Shown one piece after another: positions 24,845 to 33,460 of a DNA stretch of 64,000 nt (the first letter of the stretch is position 1; every line of letters starts with the position of its first letter). Both the position numbers and the translations under genes were made by a program. Source of the DNA: Paraburkholderia sp. SOS3 (GTDB lineage Bacteria; Pseudomonadota; Gammaproteobacteria; Burkholderiales; Burkholderiaceae); NCBI RefSeq assembly GCF_001922345.1, contig NZ_CP018811.1, positions 992,001 through 1,056,000 on the forward strand, written 5' to 3'. The notes under the pieces were generated by a model. That model was not told where the DNA came from. It saw nothing but the letters and a program-made list of their open reading frames with translations, and did no database searches.

Positions 24845-24880
24845 TTCACGCTCAAGGCGGTTTTCCGCCTTGAGCGTGAA
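24845..24880. terminator. Perfect 16-bp inverted repeat after pqqA
   Basis: Arms 24845-24860 and 24865-24880 are perfect complements around a TTTT loop, 12 bases after the pqqA stop and between convergent genes. There is no downstream T-run. It probably ends or stabilises the pqqA transcript. Confidence 0.6.
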
Positions 24881-24921
24881 TGCCGGTGCAACGTCACCGG
24901 CTTTCTCGCCGCTCTGCGCAT

Positions 24922-25968
24922 TCACGTTCGGATCCAGCCGCGCCGCGCCAGAAACGGGAGGTTCGCGGAGCACCATTTCCGGCCAGACCTCGTTTCGAAG
25001 AGCAGATAGATCGCGGTCAGCGCCAGCATGCCCGTGAAGGGCTGGTACAGGCGCACCTCTTCGAGAATGCCGAAGATGAAAATGCTCAGCGTATACAGCG
25101 TCATCGTGACGCCGATCGCGAGCAGATTCTTTTCCTTTTCGCGATATCCCACGTAGGTGCACGCAAGAAAAACCAGCATGATCGTGGCGTACACGAGGGA
25201 TACCTTGCTTGCGGAGAGAAATACCGTCCCGTTGTGGAGGTAATGGAAATGATTCTCAAATTGCTCGTGTGCCGTATCTGCGCCTACGCCCGCCAGCATG
25301 GAAGCCTTGAAGAGCATTTTTCTTAGCGTCTCGGTGATGGCAACGCTCATGACAACGAGGCCTGCGCCCCACGTCAGTGCACGAACTGCGATCCGCTCAC
25401 CGAATGCGATTGGCGAGACGCCTCTCAGGATCAGAAACAGTCCAACGAAAATGCAGGATTCGCGGCTAAGCACAAAAAAGATAAACAGGATAACGAATGG
25501 GAGAATGCGTTCGCTTCTGATCGCGAACAGAAAAAGCATGGTGAGCAACACCGATTCGATGAAGTCCCAAGGGTAGCTGAAGTAGTGTATGCAGGCCACC
25601 CATGCTACCGACGATGCGACAAGCGCGAGCACCGTGAGACTGACTCTTCGCGTCAACACATAGGCACACACGCACAAAGCGAAATTTTCCAGCATGAGGA
25701 GCACTTTCGCGAAATCGTTGAACGGATTCTGCGAGACATGCCTGAACAGGTCCAACAGATAGGGACCAAGAAGACGATTCTGAAACGCTCGCCAGTGAGG
25801 TGTCCCGCTCAGAACTCCGTCAGAGGCTGCGAGCAGCATATCCATGTTGGACACGTGCTTTCTCGCCCAGAACGCATACTCGATCCACGTGCAACCCGCG
25901 ACACAAAAAAGCAGTGTCACAACGGCAAGCGGAAGCATTGCGCTTCTTGTTCGAGTCGTCGGAGTCAT
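24922..25968 (-). CDS. Polytopic membrane protein, possible GT-C glycosyltransferase
   Basis: A 348-residue integral membrane protein with about nine hydrophobic helices, first segment at residues 10-27. No family is recognised with certainty. Its N-terminal loop with acidic residues (HVSNMDMLLAASDGV) and the QNRLLGPYLLDLF motif recall polyprenyl-phosphate-dependent GT-C enzymes and related unknown membrane proteins. It is visibly less GC-rich than its neighbours, suggesting transfer. It is the last gene of the strand-matched DprE1-DprE2-GtrA-UbiA cluster, so it may use the polyprenyl-phosphoryl arabinose made by them. This role is inference. Confidence 0.6.
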   Translation of the reverse strand: MTPTTRTRSAMLPLAVVTLLFCVAGCTWIEYAFWARKHVSNMDMLLAASDGVLSGTPHWRAFQNRLLGPYLLDLFRHVSQNPFNDFAKVLLMLENFALCVCAYVLTRRVSLTVLALVASSVAWVACIHYFSYPWDFIESVLLTMLFLFAIRSERILPFVILFIFFVLSRESCIFVGLFLILRGVSPIAFGERIAVRALTWGAGLVVMSVAITETLRKMLFKASMLAGVGADTAHEQFENHFHYLHNGTVFLSASKVSLVYATIMLVFLACTYVGYREKEKNLLAIGVTMTLYTLSIFIFGILEEVRLYQPFTGMLALTAIYLLFETRSGRKWCSANLPFLARRGWIRT

Positions 25969-26078
25969 TTTTCCATGCCTGAGGGAAATTTAGTCAAAAG
26001 CCGCCCGGCGAGCGTAATTTCGGGTGATTCACAGAGGGTCTGCTCATTGCCGCACACTTCGTGCTGGCCGCCGTCTCA

Positions 26079-27500
26079 TCAGATCGCGAGCACCATGAAC
26101 ACACCGCACAATCCGATCACCGCGCAACTCACGCGGTCCTTGAACGTGAAGACGATCGGGTCGTCGTGCATCTGTCCGCGAAACGCGAGCATCCAGATGC
26201 GGCTGACCCAGTAAAGCGTCAGCGCGAACACGGGCCACAGCAACTTCGGATGCTGATAGAGCAGCTTGAACTCGGGCGAGTTCAGGTAGAGCGCGAGCAC
26301 GAGTACGGCGAGATAGCCCGCCGCAGTGCCATACGAGCGCAGGATCGACATGTCCTGCGTAATGTATCCACGACCGGCCGCCTCGGTCTTGCCTTGCTGA
26401 AACATGGCTTCGAGTTCGACATAGCGCTTGAGCATGGCGAGACTCAGGAAGATCGGCACGCTAAAAAGAATCAGCCAGTAAGACAGTGAAATGTTGTTGC
26501 ATTCGCCGCCTGCGATCACGCGTACCGTGTAGAGGCTCGCTAAGGTGAAGACATCGATTAGCGCAATGCGCTTGAGTACAAACGAATAGGCTACGGTGGC
26601 GATCATGTATGCGACGAGCACCACGCCGAAGCGCCAGGGCAGCAAAGCAGCGAGCCCGAAGCCGGCGCCGAGCAGCAAGATCGTGAGTACGATGCCGAGC
26701 GAGAGCGGCAGTGTGCCCGATGCAAACGGGCGGCTATGCTTGCGAGGATGGCGGCGGTCGGCGTCGAGATCGAGCATGTCGTTCAGCAGATAGACCGACG
26801 ACGCGGTCAGGCTGAACGAGGCAAATGCGAGACAGGCCGCGAGTACCGCGCCGAGGTCGTTGAAACGATGCCCCGAAAGTAGCGGTACGAAGATCAGAGA
26901 ATTTTTGACCCACTGGTGCACGCGCATTTCTTTGAGCACGAGCGGAATCAGACGACGTTTTTCTTCGAAAAAGACAATCTCGGCATTTGCCTTGCGCGCG
27001 ATCCGGGCGATCTGCCGGTTGCCGACAACGATTGCGCGGCGTGCGCGACGCCATACAGGCACATCTGCACGCGCGTCGCCACAGTAGTCGAAGCCGTGTT
27101 CGCCGAACTGTTTGACGAGGGCCGCAGCCTTGTTCTTCCCGAGCAGGTTCATGCTCGCATTGCTTGCGAGCACGCCGCTGAACAGGCCGAAGTGCGCCGC
27201 TACCTGGCTTGCGAATCGCTGGTTCGACGCGGTGCATAAGTAGAGCGGCCGGCCGGCCTCGCGCGCTTCGCGCAAATAGTCGACCAACCGACCGTTATAG
27301 GGCAGCACACCTACATCGAGCGTCACACGCAGTGCGATCTGTTCCTTCAGATAGGCCTTGCCCCGCAGTAGCCAGAACACGCAAAGAAATATCGCCAGCG
27401 GCTGCCGTTTGAGCAGCACGAAGAAGCTTTCGAACAGGAAATCAGCGCGCGTGAGCGTTCCGTCCAGGTCCACACAGAGTGGAATTGCGGGATCTGACAT
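26079..27500 (-). CDS. HAD-UbiA fusion: decaprenyl-phosphate phosphoribosyltransferase-like prenyltransferase
   Basis: A 473-residue two-domain protein. Residues 1-195 are a HAD hydrolase (CVDLDGTLTRADF with nucleophilic Asp, then CTASN, then GDARADVPVW). From about residue 198 a UbiA-fold membrane domain follows, with MRVHQWVKNSLIFVPLL and the metal-binding NDMLDLDADRRHPRKHSRP. The QWVKN signature fits 5-phosphoribosyl-1-pyrophosphate:decaprenyl-phosphate transferase. The HAD part could remove the 5-phosphate of the product. The start at 27500 has GGGAGG eight bases upstream. Together with DprE1/DprE2-like neighbours it suggests synthesis of polyprenyl-phosphoryl-D-arabinose. Confidence 0.82.
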   Translation of the reverse strand: MSDPAIPLCVDLDGTLTRADFLFESFFVLLKRQPLAIFLCVFWLLRGKAYLKEQIALRVTLDVGVLPYNGRLVDYLREAREAGRPLYLCTASNQRFASQVAAHFGLFSGVLASNASMNLLGKNKAAALVKQFGEHGFDYCGDARADVPVWRRARRAIVVGNRQIARIARKANAEIVFFEEKRRLIPLVLKEMRVHQWVKNSLIFVPLLSGHRFNDLGAVLAACLAFASFSLTASSVYLLNDMLDLDADRRHPRKHSRPFASGTLPLSLGIVLTILLLGAGFGLAALLPWRFGVVLVAYMIATVAYSFVLKRIALIDVFTLASLYTVRVIAGGECNNISLSYWLILFSVPIFLSLAMLKRYVELEAMFQQGKTEAAGRGYITQDMSILRSYGTAAGYLAVLVLALYLNSPEFKLLYQHPKLLWPVFALTLYWVSRIWMLAFRGQMHDDPIVFTFKDRVSCAVIGLCGVFMVLAI

Positions 27501-27697
27501 ATCGATATCCTCCCGTGCTTCTTCGGCGGGCATGGCGGCATGCGCCGCGCTATGCCGGACTTACCGGATAACCGTAGAGCATGACTAAGCATGGGTCTGT
27601 ACGCCAACGTACGAGGCTGCGTAGAAACACATGGATTGAGGTGAGCGAACAGATGCGAAATGGCCCACGTAGCAGGCGATCGAGGGCAACGATGCGG

Positions 27698-28111
27698 TCA
27701 GGCGAATACGAAGCGCTTGTCGAGCTGGTACTTTGCGATATAGCCGAGCGTAAGGCCGAGCGCCCCGCCGGCAAGGCGTGCTGTTTCCGAATGAAAGAGC
27801 ACTTGAGCGGTGAATTCCATGGCCCAGAAGATGGCGGTGGTGGCAAGACCCATGACGACGTAGCGCATGAAGGTCTCGATACCGTGAGCCACGCTGCGGT
27901 GCTCGTAGCGGAAGATCCACGCCTTGTCGAGCGCGTACTTGACGATAAGTCCCACGCCCGTGCCGATGCATACGGCAAGCGGGATCGAAAATGGCCCGTC
28001 GTAGAAGTGCCATGCGATCTTCTGGCTGACGAGATTGGCCACCATCGAAATGAGCGCGAATAACGCGTACCACGTCACGAGAGCGGTGCGGCTCGCGGCG
28101 GCCGTGTTCAC
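27698..28111 (-). CDS. GtrA family membrane protein
   Basis: A 137-residue protein with four predicted helices. ALFALISMVANLVSQ at the start, LVKYALDKAWIF-type motif near residue 57 (GLIVKYALDKAWIFRY) and a second YIAKYQLDKRFVFA at the C-terminus are the paired GtrA signatures. Family members help move or present polyprenyl-linked sugars; the mycobacterial Rv3789 homologue works in arabinan synthesis. The start is GTG in a GTGA overlap with the stop of the SDR gene, so translation is coupled. Confidence 0.8.
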   Translation of the reverse strand: MNTAAASRTALVTWYALFALISMVANLVSQKIAWHFYDGPFSIPLAVCIGTGVGLIVKYALDKAWIFRYEHRSVAHGIETFMRYVVMGLATTAIFWAMEFTAQVLFHSETARLAGGALGLTLGYIAKYQLDKRFVFA

Positions 28112-28848
28112 AGCGAAACCCGCTTGAGCACGAAGCGCGGCAGAGAGCGGATGACAAGCATGATCGCGCTCCAGAACCATGGCGTGTAGAGCAGGTCTTT
28201 GCCTTGGGCAATCGCGCGTACGATATCTGCGCCTACCTTTTCGGGCGTAGCGACGAGAGGCCGCGGCAGGGCAAGGCCTGCCGTCATTGGCGTATCGACG
28301 AAGCCGGGCTTGATCGTGAGCACATGCACGCCCGATTTGAAGAGGCGTGCGCGCAATCCTTCGCAGAACGTCGTGACGGCGGCCTTTGCCGCGCCGTAGA
28401 CGTAGTTCGAGGCACGCCCGCGGTCGCCTGCCACTGACGAGATTACCGCGATGGTGCCGCTGCGCTGCGTCTCGAACAGGCTGGCGAGCCGTGTGAGTAG
28501 CGCAATGGTGGACAGCGCGTTGGTCGAGAATTCGTGCAGCGCTGCATCCACGTCGCGCTCGCACAGCGCCTGGTCGGCGAGCGTGCCGTGTGCGATGAGC
28601 ACGATGTCGATCGAACCTAGCGCCGCGCGGCAAGCATCGAGCATGGCAGCATGCTGCGTGTGATCGTTCAGATCGATCACGTGTGTATAGACGTCTTGTA
28701 CTCCGCGCACGCGCAAATCCTGCGCGATGGTGTCGAGCCGCGCCGCATGGCGGCCAGCGAGGAACAGGCGCGCGCCGGCCGCGGCCCAGTGCCGCGCGCA
28801 CGCGGCAGCGATCGCAGAAGAGCCGCCGATGATCAGGATGTTTTTCAT
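28108..28848 (-). CDS. SDR oxidoreductase, DprE2-like (decaprenylphosphoryl 2-keto-ribose reductase)
   Basis: A 246-residue short-chain dehydrogenase. IIGGSSAIAAACARHWAAAG is the NAD(P)H-binding motif, AHGTL follows near residue 83, and the Ser-Tyr-Lys catalytic set appears as ISSVAGDRGRASNYVYGAAK (residues about 130-150). GFVDTPMT is near residue 185. The GGSSAIA variant and C-terminal membrane-proximal helix match DprE2, which completes epimerisation of polyprenyl-phosphoryl ribose to arabinose. The start at 28848 overlaps the DprE1-like stop by ATGA. Confidence 0.82.
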   Translation of the reverse strand: MKNILIIGGSSAIAAACARHWAAAGARLFLAGRHAARLDTIAQDLRVRGVQDVYTHVIDLNDHTQHAAMLDACRAALGSIDIVLIAHGTLADQALCERDVDAALHEFSTNALSTIALLTRLASLFETQRSGTIAVISSVAGDRGRASNYVYGAAKAAVTTFCEGLRARLFKSGVHVLTIKPGFVDTPMTAGLALPRPLVATPEKVGADIVRAIAQGKDLLYTPWFWSAIMLVIRSLPRFVLKRVSL

Positions 28849-30167
28849 GATTGAGTCGTCCGTTTCCAGAAACGCGACATTAGCGCGGGGTCGCGGTGCC
28901 GCTCGAGCTCCTGCCATGCGGGGTAAGCCGCGCGGAAATGCTTCGCGCTCATGTGTGCATCTTTCGCGGGATATTGACGGCCGCCTGCTTCGGCCACGAT
29001 CGAGTCGAGCCGAGCGAAGAGGTCGGTGTTGCGTCGTTCGTTCTGCGGGAAGTCGAGGGCAAGTGACACCCCTTCCATAGGAAACGAGAGCAGGCCAGGT
29101 GAGGGCAGTGGGCCGCAACGCTTGAGTACCGCAAGAAAAGAACCGCTACCGTTCGTGGCGATCGTGCGCAGGATCGCATGCAATGCGTCGCGCGCGTTCG
29201 CCATCGGCACGACGCATTGATGTTGCTGGAAGCCCTGCCGCCCATAGATGCGGTTCCAGTTGTGAATGTTATCGAGCGGGTAGAAGAAACGGGTCGCGGC
29301 TTCGCGCGCGAGTTCGACACCGGGTTTCTGGCGTCGATAATAGAGTGCGTTGAACGCGCGCACCGTCGTACGGCTAACCGGTGAAAACGGCGGAACGAAC
29401 GGCACGCTGCACGCGCGTTTTGCCGGAACGGAGAAGTCGCCGTCGTCCGTGTGATCGCCGCTCGTGTAGATGCCGCGCCCGAGCGCCGCGCCGCGCGCGA
29501 GGCAGTCCACCCACGCCACTCCGTACTCGTGGATCGCTTCGCGCTCTTGCGCGAGGGCGAGGAATTCGTCGAGGTTGGCATAGCGGGTGCGTGAAACGGC
29601 GATGTGGCTCGAGCGTACCGGCATCAGCTGGATCTCTACCCATTCGATCACACCGGTAAGTCCGAGCCCGCCGATCGTCGCGCGAAACAGCGCGGCTTGC
29701 TCGTCGCGCGAACATTCGATTGCCGGACGGTCGGAGCGCAGCAGCGAAAAGCGACGCACGTGGCGTCCGAACGTCCCGCGCACATGATGGTTCTTGCCAT
29801 GCACGTCGTTGGCCACTGCACCGCCGAGCGTGGCGAACTGCGTGCCAGGCGTGACCGGCAGCATCCAGCCACGCGGCAAGGACACCGCGAGCAGTTCGCC
29901 GAGCGTCATGCCTGCTTCGGCGCGCACGACGCCGTTCGTCCAGTCGGCGCCGATGAAGCGCGCGAGGCACTTCATCGGCAGCACCTGACCGGTGTCCGCA
30001 AGGCAACTGTCACCATAGCTGCGGCCGTTGCCGAATGCGAGCGTCGTACCGAGGCGCGCGTGAGCGTCGGCCAGGCGCACCTCGATGGCATCACGCCACG
30101 CAAGCGGTTCACCCGACTGGTGACCATAGGGGTATCGTCCCCACGATTGCAGCTTTGAGGCGTTCAT
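28845..30167 (-). CDS. DprE1-like FAD-linked oxidoreductase
   Basis: A 440-residue VAO-type flavoprotein. GNGRSYGDSCL near residue 47, TPGTQFATLGGAVANDVHGKNHH near residue 110, GGLGLTGVIEWVEI, and FYPLDNIHNWNRIYGRQGF near residue 295 closely follow mycobacterial DprE1, which oxidises C2' of decaprenylphosphoryl-ribose. The active-site Lys appears in QYPAKDAH. The residue equivalent to Cys387, the covalent benzothiazinone target in mycobacteria, appears to be Ala (SLALDF), judged from my memory of the family. ATG 30167 and GTG 30179 are both possible starts. First gene of the cluster. Confidence 0.85.
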   Translation of the reverse strand: MNASKLQSWGRYPYGHQSGEPLAWRDAIEVRLADAHARLGTTLAFGNGRSYGDSCLADTGQVLPMKCLARFIGADWTNGVVRAEAGMTLGELLAVSLPRGWMLPVTPGTQFATLGGAVANDVHGKNHHVRGTFGRHVRRFSLLRSDRPAIECSRDEQAALFRATIGGLGLTGVIEWVEIQLMPVRSSHIAVSRTRYANLDEFLALAQEREAIHEYGVAWVDCLARGAALGRGIYTSGDHTDDGDFSVPAKRACSVPFVPPFSPVSRTTVRAFNALYYRRQKPGVELAREAATRFFYPLDNIHNWNRIYGRQGFQQHQCVVPMANARDALHAILRTIATNGSGSFLAVLKRCGPLPSPGLLSFPMEGVSLALDFPQNERRNTDLFARLDSIVAEAGGRQYPAKDAHMSAKHFRAAYPAWQELERHRDPALMSRFWKRTTQS

Positions 30168-30387
30168 GTGTGACGACACTGTTCCGAATGTCCGGCAATT
30201 TGCCAGAATGTCGGACCGCCGACAGTGGGCCAGACCACAGTCCAGGCGCAGGGGCGAAGAGTCCGATCTGCTTCAGTGCTTGACGACCATCCTTAGACGC
30301 ACTGAGCATCCGCACCCCATAGCGCGCAATTATGTCGAGTCTGCTGAAAACGCTTGCCGCGTGTGAGGAGGGCGCAAAGACTCGCCG

Positions 30388-32076
30388 CTAAGCCCGCGAT
30401 GGCCGCACCACGCTGTTGCGATCCATGCTGTACTCGTAGGGCGGCAATCCATCGAGTGCGTGTCGCGCGACGCCGCCCGGATCGCTCTCGGTGTGGCTTT
30501 CGCTATCGATCACCATTGTCGTGCGGCGCGTCGTATCGTATGGCGCCCACGCGGGCATTGCATCGGTGTTCGGGTTACCGGTGCGCGCGAAAGCCGTCCA
30601 CGCGCCCATCACCTCGCCGGATAGACGCGGAATTTCGGGCCCATTGCCGAGCAGCCCGCGTGCCGCGTCGAACGTGCCGAACACGAACGGCACTTCGGAT
30701 GTATGCGGCGAGTGCAGATTTCCGTTCATCACCGGCGTCTTCCAGTTGAAGACGTAATCGTAGACAGGCGCTTGCGCCGACTGCAGCGCGGCGATGCGCG
30801 TCGTATTGCGTCGAAACACGTAATCGGTGCTCAGCGCGGCAAGCAGTTCGCTTGGCGAAGCGTCTGGCTGCGCGGCGCGGTACGCATCGATCATGCGCGC
30901 GGCCGATACCGTGTTTTGCTGCAGCAGCAACGCCGTGCGCCTCGTCACTTCGGCCAGGTCGAGCGAGAAATTGCGCGGATCGGCCGCCATATAAAGCGTC
31001 ATTTCCGTGGCCGCGTTGCCGATCAGCACAGGCATGCCTGCCGATTGTGCGGGGGCGCCCGGGTCGAACGGATGTCGCGTAAAGCCGCGACCATCGACGA
31101 CCGGCCGGAATGGATCGCGCACCGGCTTCATCGCGGCGATCAGTTGTTCCATCGGCACGGCCTGGAGCTTGATCGGGTCGAGATCCGCAATGCCGAGGTG
31201 TGCTCCCAACTGATACGCCTGCTTCGCGGCTTCGTCGCGGCTCTCGAGATGAATGCCGCCCGAGCAGCTTTCGATCACGGCCTTGTGAAAGAGACCGCGC
31301 GCAGCGGGAAAATCCATCATCGCCGCTACTTTCGCGGCGCCGCCCGATTGACCGAACAGCGTGACATTGCCGGGATCGCCGCCGAATGCGGCGATGTTGT
31401 CGCGCACCCACTGAAGGCTTGCGGCGACGTCGAAGAGGCCTGCGTTCGCCGAATCGGCGAAACGTGCGTCCTTGTCGCCGAGATAGAGATAACCGAAAAC
31501 GTTGAGCCGATGATTGACCGTTACGACCACGACATCGCCGTTGCGTGCGAGGTTCGTGCCGTCGAAGCCGGGGGCCGTGCCGGCGCAATTCGACCATGCC
31601 CCGCCGTGCAACCACATCATCACCGGGCGTTTTGCCAAAGCGCGGTCGCCCGACGGCGCGAATACATTCAGAAACAGGCAATCTTCGCTCTGCGGCTGCA
31701 ATGCCGAATACCAGCTGCTTAGCGCGCTCGGCGTTTCAGGCGATTGCGGTGCGGACGCGCCGAACGCGGTTGCATCCTTTACGCCTGCCCAGGCCGACAC
31801 CGGCTGCGGTGGCAAAAACCGGTTACTCCCTGCAGGGCTATCGGCATAGCGAATGCCCTTGAATACGTCGACGCCTGCGATACGCGTTCCGCGCAGCTTG
31901 CCGGCGTGCGTTTCGGCGATTGGGTTCGCGGCCACGGAAGTGGACGCCGACGCGCACGAGTACAGCATGGGAAGCGTTGCGGTGGCGGCGAGCGCCGCGA
32001 CGCTTTTCAACACGGTCCGCCGTTCAGGGCTGGCGACACCTGCTATTTTTACGATTTCGTCGTTCTCAACTTTCAT
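30388..32076 (-). CDS. Exported type-B carboxylesterase
   Basis: A 562-residue carboxylesterase/lipase-family hydrolase. The N-terminus carries a twin-arginine-like ERRTVLKSVAALAATATLP and a lipobox-like MLYSC, so it is probably exported and perhaps lipid-anchored. EDCLFLNVFAP near residue 135, HGGAW forming the oxyanion hole near residue 155, and the nucleophile elbow GQSGGAAK near residue 240 are typical. It should hydrolyse carboxylic esters in the periplasm. It stands alone on the minus strand. Confidence 0.85.
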   Translation of the reverse strand: MKVENDEIVKIAGVASPERRTVLKSVAALAATATLPMLYSCASASTSVAANPIAETHAGKLRGTRIAGVDVFKGIRYADSPAGSNRFLPPQPVSAWAGVKDATAFGASAPQSPETPSALSSWYSALQPQSEDCLFLNVFAPSGDRALAKRPVMMWLHGGAWSNCAGTAPGFDGTNLARNGDVVVVTVNHRLNVFGYLYLGDKDARFADSANAGLFDVAASLQWVRDNIAAFGGDPGNVTLFGQSGGAAKVAAMMDFPAARGLFHKAVIESCSGGIHLESRDEAAKQAYQLGAHLGIADLDPIKLQAVPMEQLIAAMKPVRDPFRPVVDGRGFTRHPFDPGAPAQSAGMPVLIGNAATEMTLYMAADPRNFSLDLAEVTRRTALLLQQNTVSAARMIDAYRAAQPDASPSELLAALSTDYVFRRNTTRIAALQSAQAPVYDYVFNWKTPVMNGNLHSPHTSEVPFVFGTFDAARGLLGNGPEIPRLSGEVMGAWTAFARTGNPNTDAMPAWAPYDTTRRTTMVIDSESHTESDPGGVARHALDGLPPYEYSMDRNSVVRPSRA

Positions 32077-32134
32077 TCCGCTGTCTCCTTACTTATTGAT
32101 TTGATTAAGTTTTTAAGAGTCTAGCGAAAAATCC

Positions 32135-32857
32135 TCAGCGGCAGAGACGAAACCTTCCCATGTCGAAATGAAAATGCGCGCGATGCAGCGCATTGAAGTC
32201 GGGGCCGAGCACGACATGAAACGTATCGCATGCGCGGTCGCGCGCTGCCTGAAGAAACTGCGATGCGCGCGTGCCTTTGGACCAGTTTCGCTGGACTGAA
32301 ATGCGCGTGCCGTCTTGCAGTACGAACGCTTCGATGTCGAGCGCGTTGGCCGATGCGTGTTCGCTCGGCGGGCCCGACGCTGCATGGTTGACGTTGCGGC
32401 ATGCATAGCTGCCGACATGATCGATTCGCTGCACATTCTGCCCGTAGACGCGCTGCGCCGCGTTCTGCAACGGGTCGTGCACGTAGACGGCGAGGCCGAG
32501 TGCGAGCGGGCACGATGCCATGAAGCTGCTGCTTACGCTAACGCTGCCGAGCTGTTCGATGCGCACTGCGTTTTCGAGTGGGCATCCGGGCGAAGCCTCG
32601 TTGGCGCGAACCGGGCGATAGGTGATGTTCGAGGTAGCGAGTGCATGTGCGCACTGCCGGTCATCGTGCGTCGCGCGCCAGAACTTCCATGCGCTCAGCG
32701 GTCCATGCGGCGCTTGCACGTCGAAAGGGGTGAACGGATTCCAGCGGCTGTTCCAGTCGGCGGGTAGCTCGATGCGGCCGTGCGCGGCGAACCACGCTAT
32801 CGCGAGGTAGACGACTGTAGATAAGACGACCAGCAGCGCGAGGACGCGGGCGAACAT
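32135..32857 (-). CDS. Extensin-like C-terminal domain protein
   Basis: A 240-residue protein with an N-terminal membrane anchor (residues 3-23). Its extensin-like domain shows CPLENAVRIEQLG, the SYACRNVNHAASGPPSEHASANALDIEAF core near residue 155 (described in pieces: YACRNV, SEHASANALDI) and a final HFHFDMG. The conserved His/Asp pattern resembles zinc peptidases acting on the cell wall, but the activity of this family is not settled. No operon partner is evident. Confidence 0.8.
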   Translation of the reverse strand: MFARVLALLVVLSTVVYLAIAWFAAHGRIELPADWNSRWNPFTPFDVQAPHGPLSAWKFWRATHDDRQCAHALATSNITYRPVRANEASPGCPLENAVRIEQLGSVSVSSSFMASCPLALGLAVYVHDPLQNAAQRVYGQNVQRIDHVGSYACRNVNHAASGPPSEHASANALDIEAFVLQDGTRISVQRNWSKGTRASQFLQAARDRACDTFHVVLGPDFNALHRAHFHFDMGRFRLCR

Positions 32858-33076
32858 ATCGTGGAGGGTGCGCGGTCACGCAGCATGGTGGTGCTGCGTC
32901 TGGAGCAACGTATGTTCCTGGTATGCACCTGCGTCCGGTAAATAGCCCTCTACCGCGGCCCAGCGACACGAGCGCGCGCGACAATTCCAAGGAGCGGGTC
33001 TCGCGCATTCAGCTTCTTGAAAAACAGGGTGCTGCCCATACAGTCCGCGCACAAGACTCTGTAGGGGAGAAACACC

Positions 33077-33460
33077 GTGGAATTCGACACCGACTGGAAA
33101 ACGCTGGGCAAACACCGGATCAGGCTGCGTTCGACGAAAGGCTTTCCGACCGAGGTGCTGCGGCAACTGGCCGACGTAGCTCGCCTTGCTGTCGACAACA
33201 ATATGAGCGCGCGGGCGCGCATCGTCGAAATCGTGTTCCGGCAGGAAAAAACCTACGACATCACGATCGGCACGACCCTGGCCGAAGATCGCCTGTGCTC
33301 GCCTCAGCTGGAGAGCGCCATTGCGACCGTCATGGGACTGCTGCCGCAGCAGGTCAACGTCTTCGTGCAGGTGGTCACGCAGGAGGAAGTAGACCTGAGC
33401 TTCGGCGTTTACGAACGCACGCTCGCTGAGAAAGCGGGCGTCATTGCGCCGCTGCAATAG
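33077..33460 (+). CDS. Conserved hypothetical protein
   Basis: A 127-residue cytosolic protein without a signal or membrane segment. GGGGAGAAACACC precedes the ATG. It looks like a small protein common in Burkholderia, with regular alternating hydrophobic pattern (VEIVFRQEKTYDITIG, VNVFVQVVTQEEVDLSFG), but I do not recognise a function. A strong hairpin lies about 100 bases downstream. Confidence 0.7.
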   Translation: MEFDTDWKTLGKHRIRLRSTKGFPTEVLRQLADVARLAVDNNMSARARIVEIVFRQEKTYDITIGTTLAEDRLCSPQLESAIATVMGLLPQQVNVFVQVVTQEEVDLSFGVYERTLAEKAGVIAPLQ

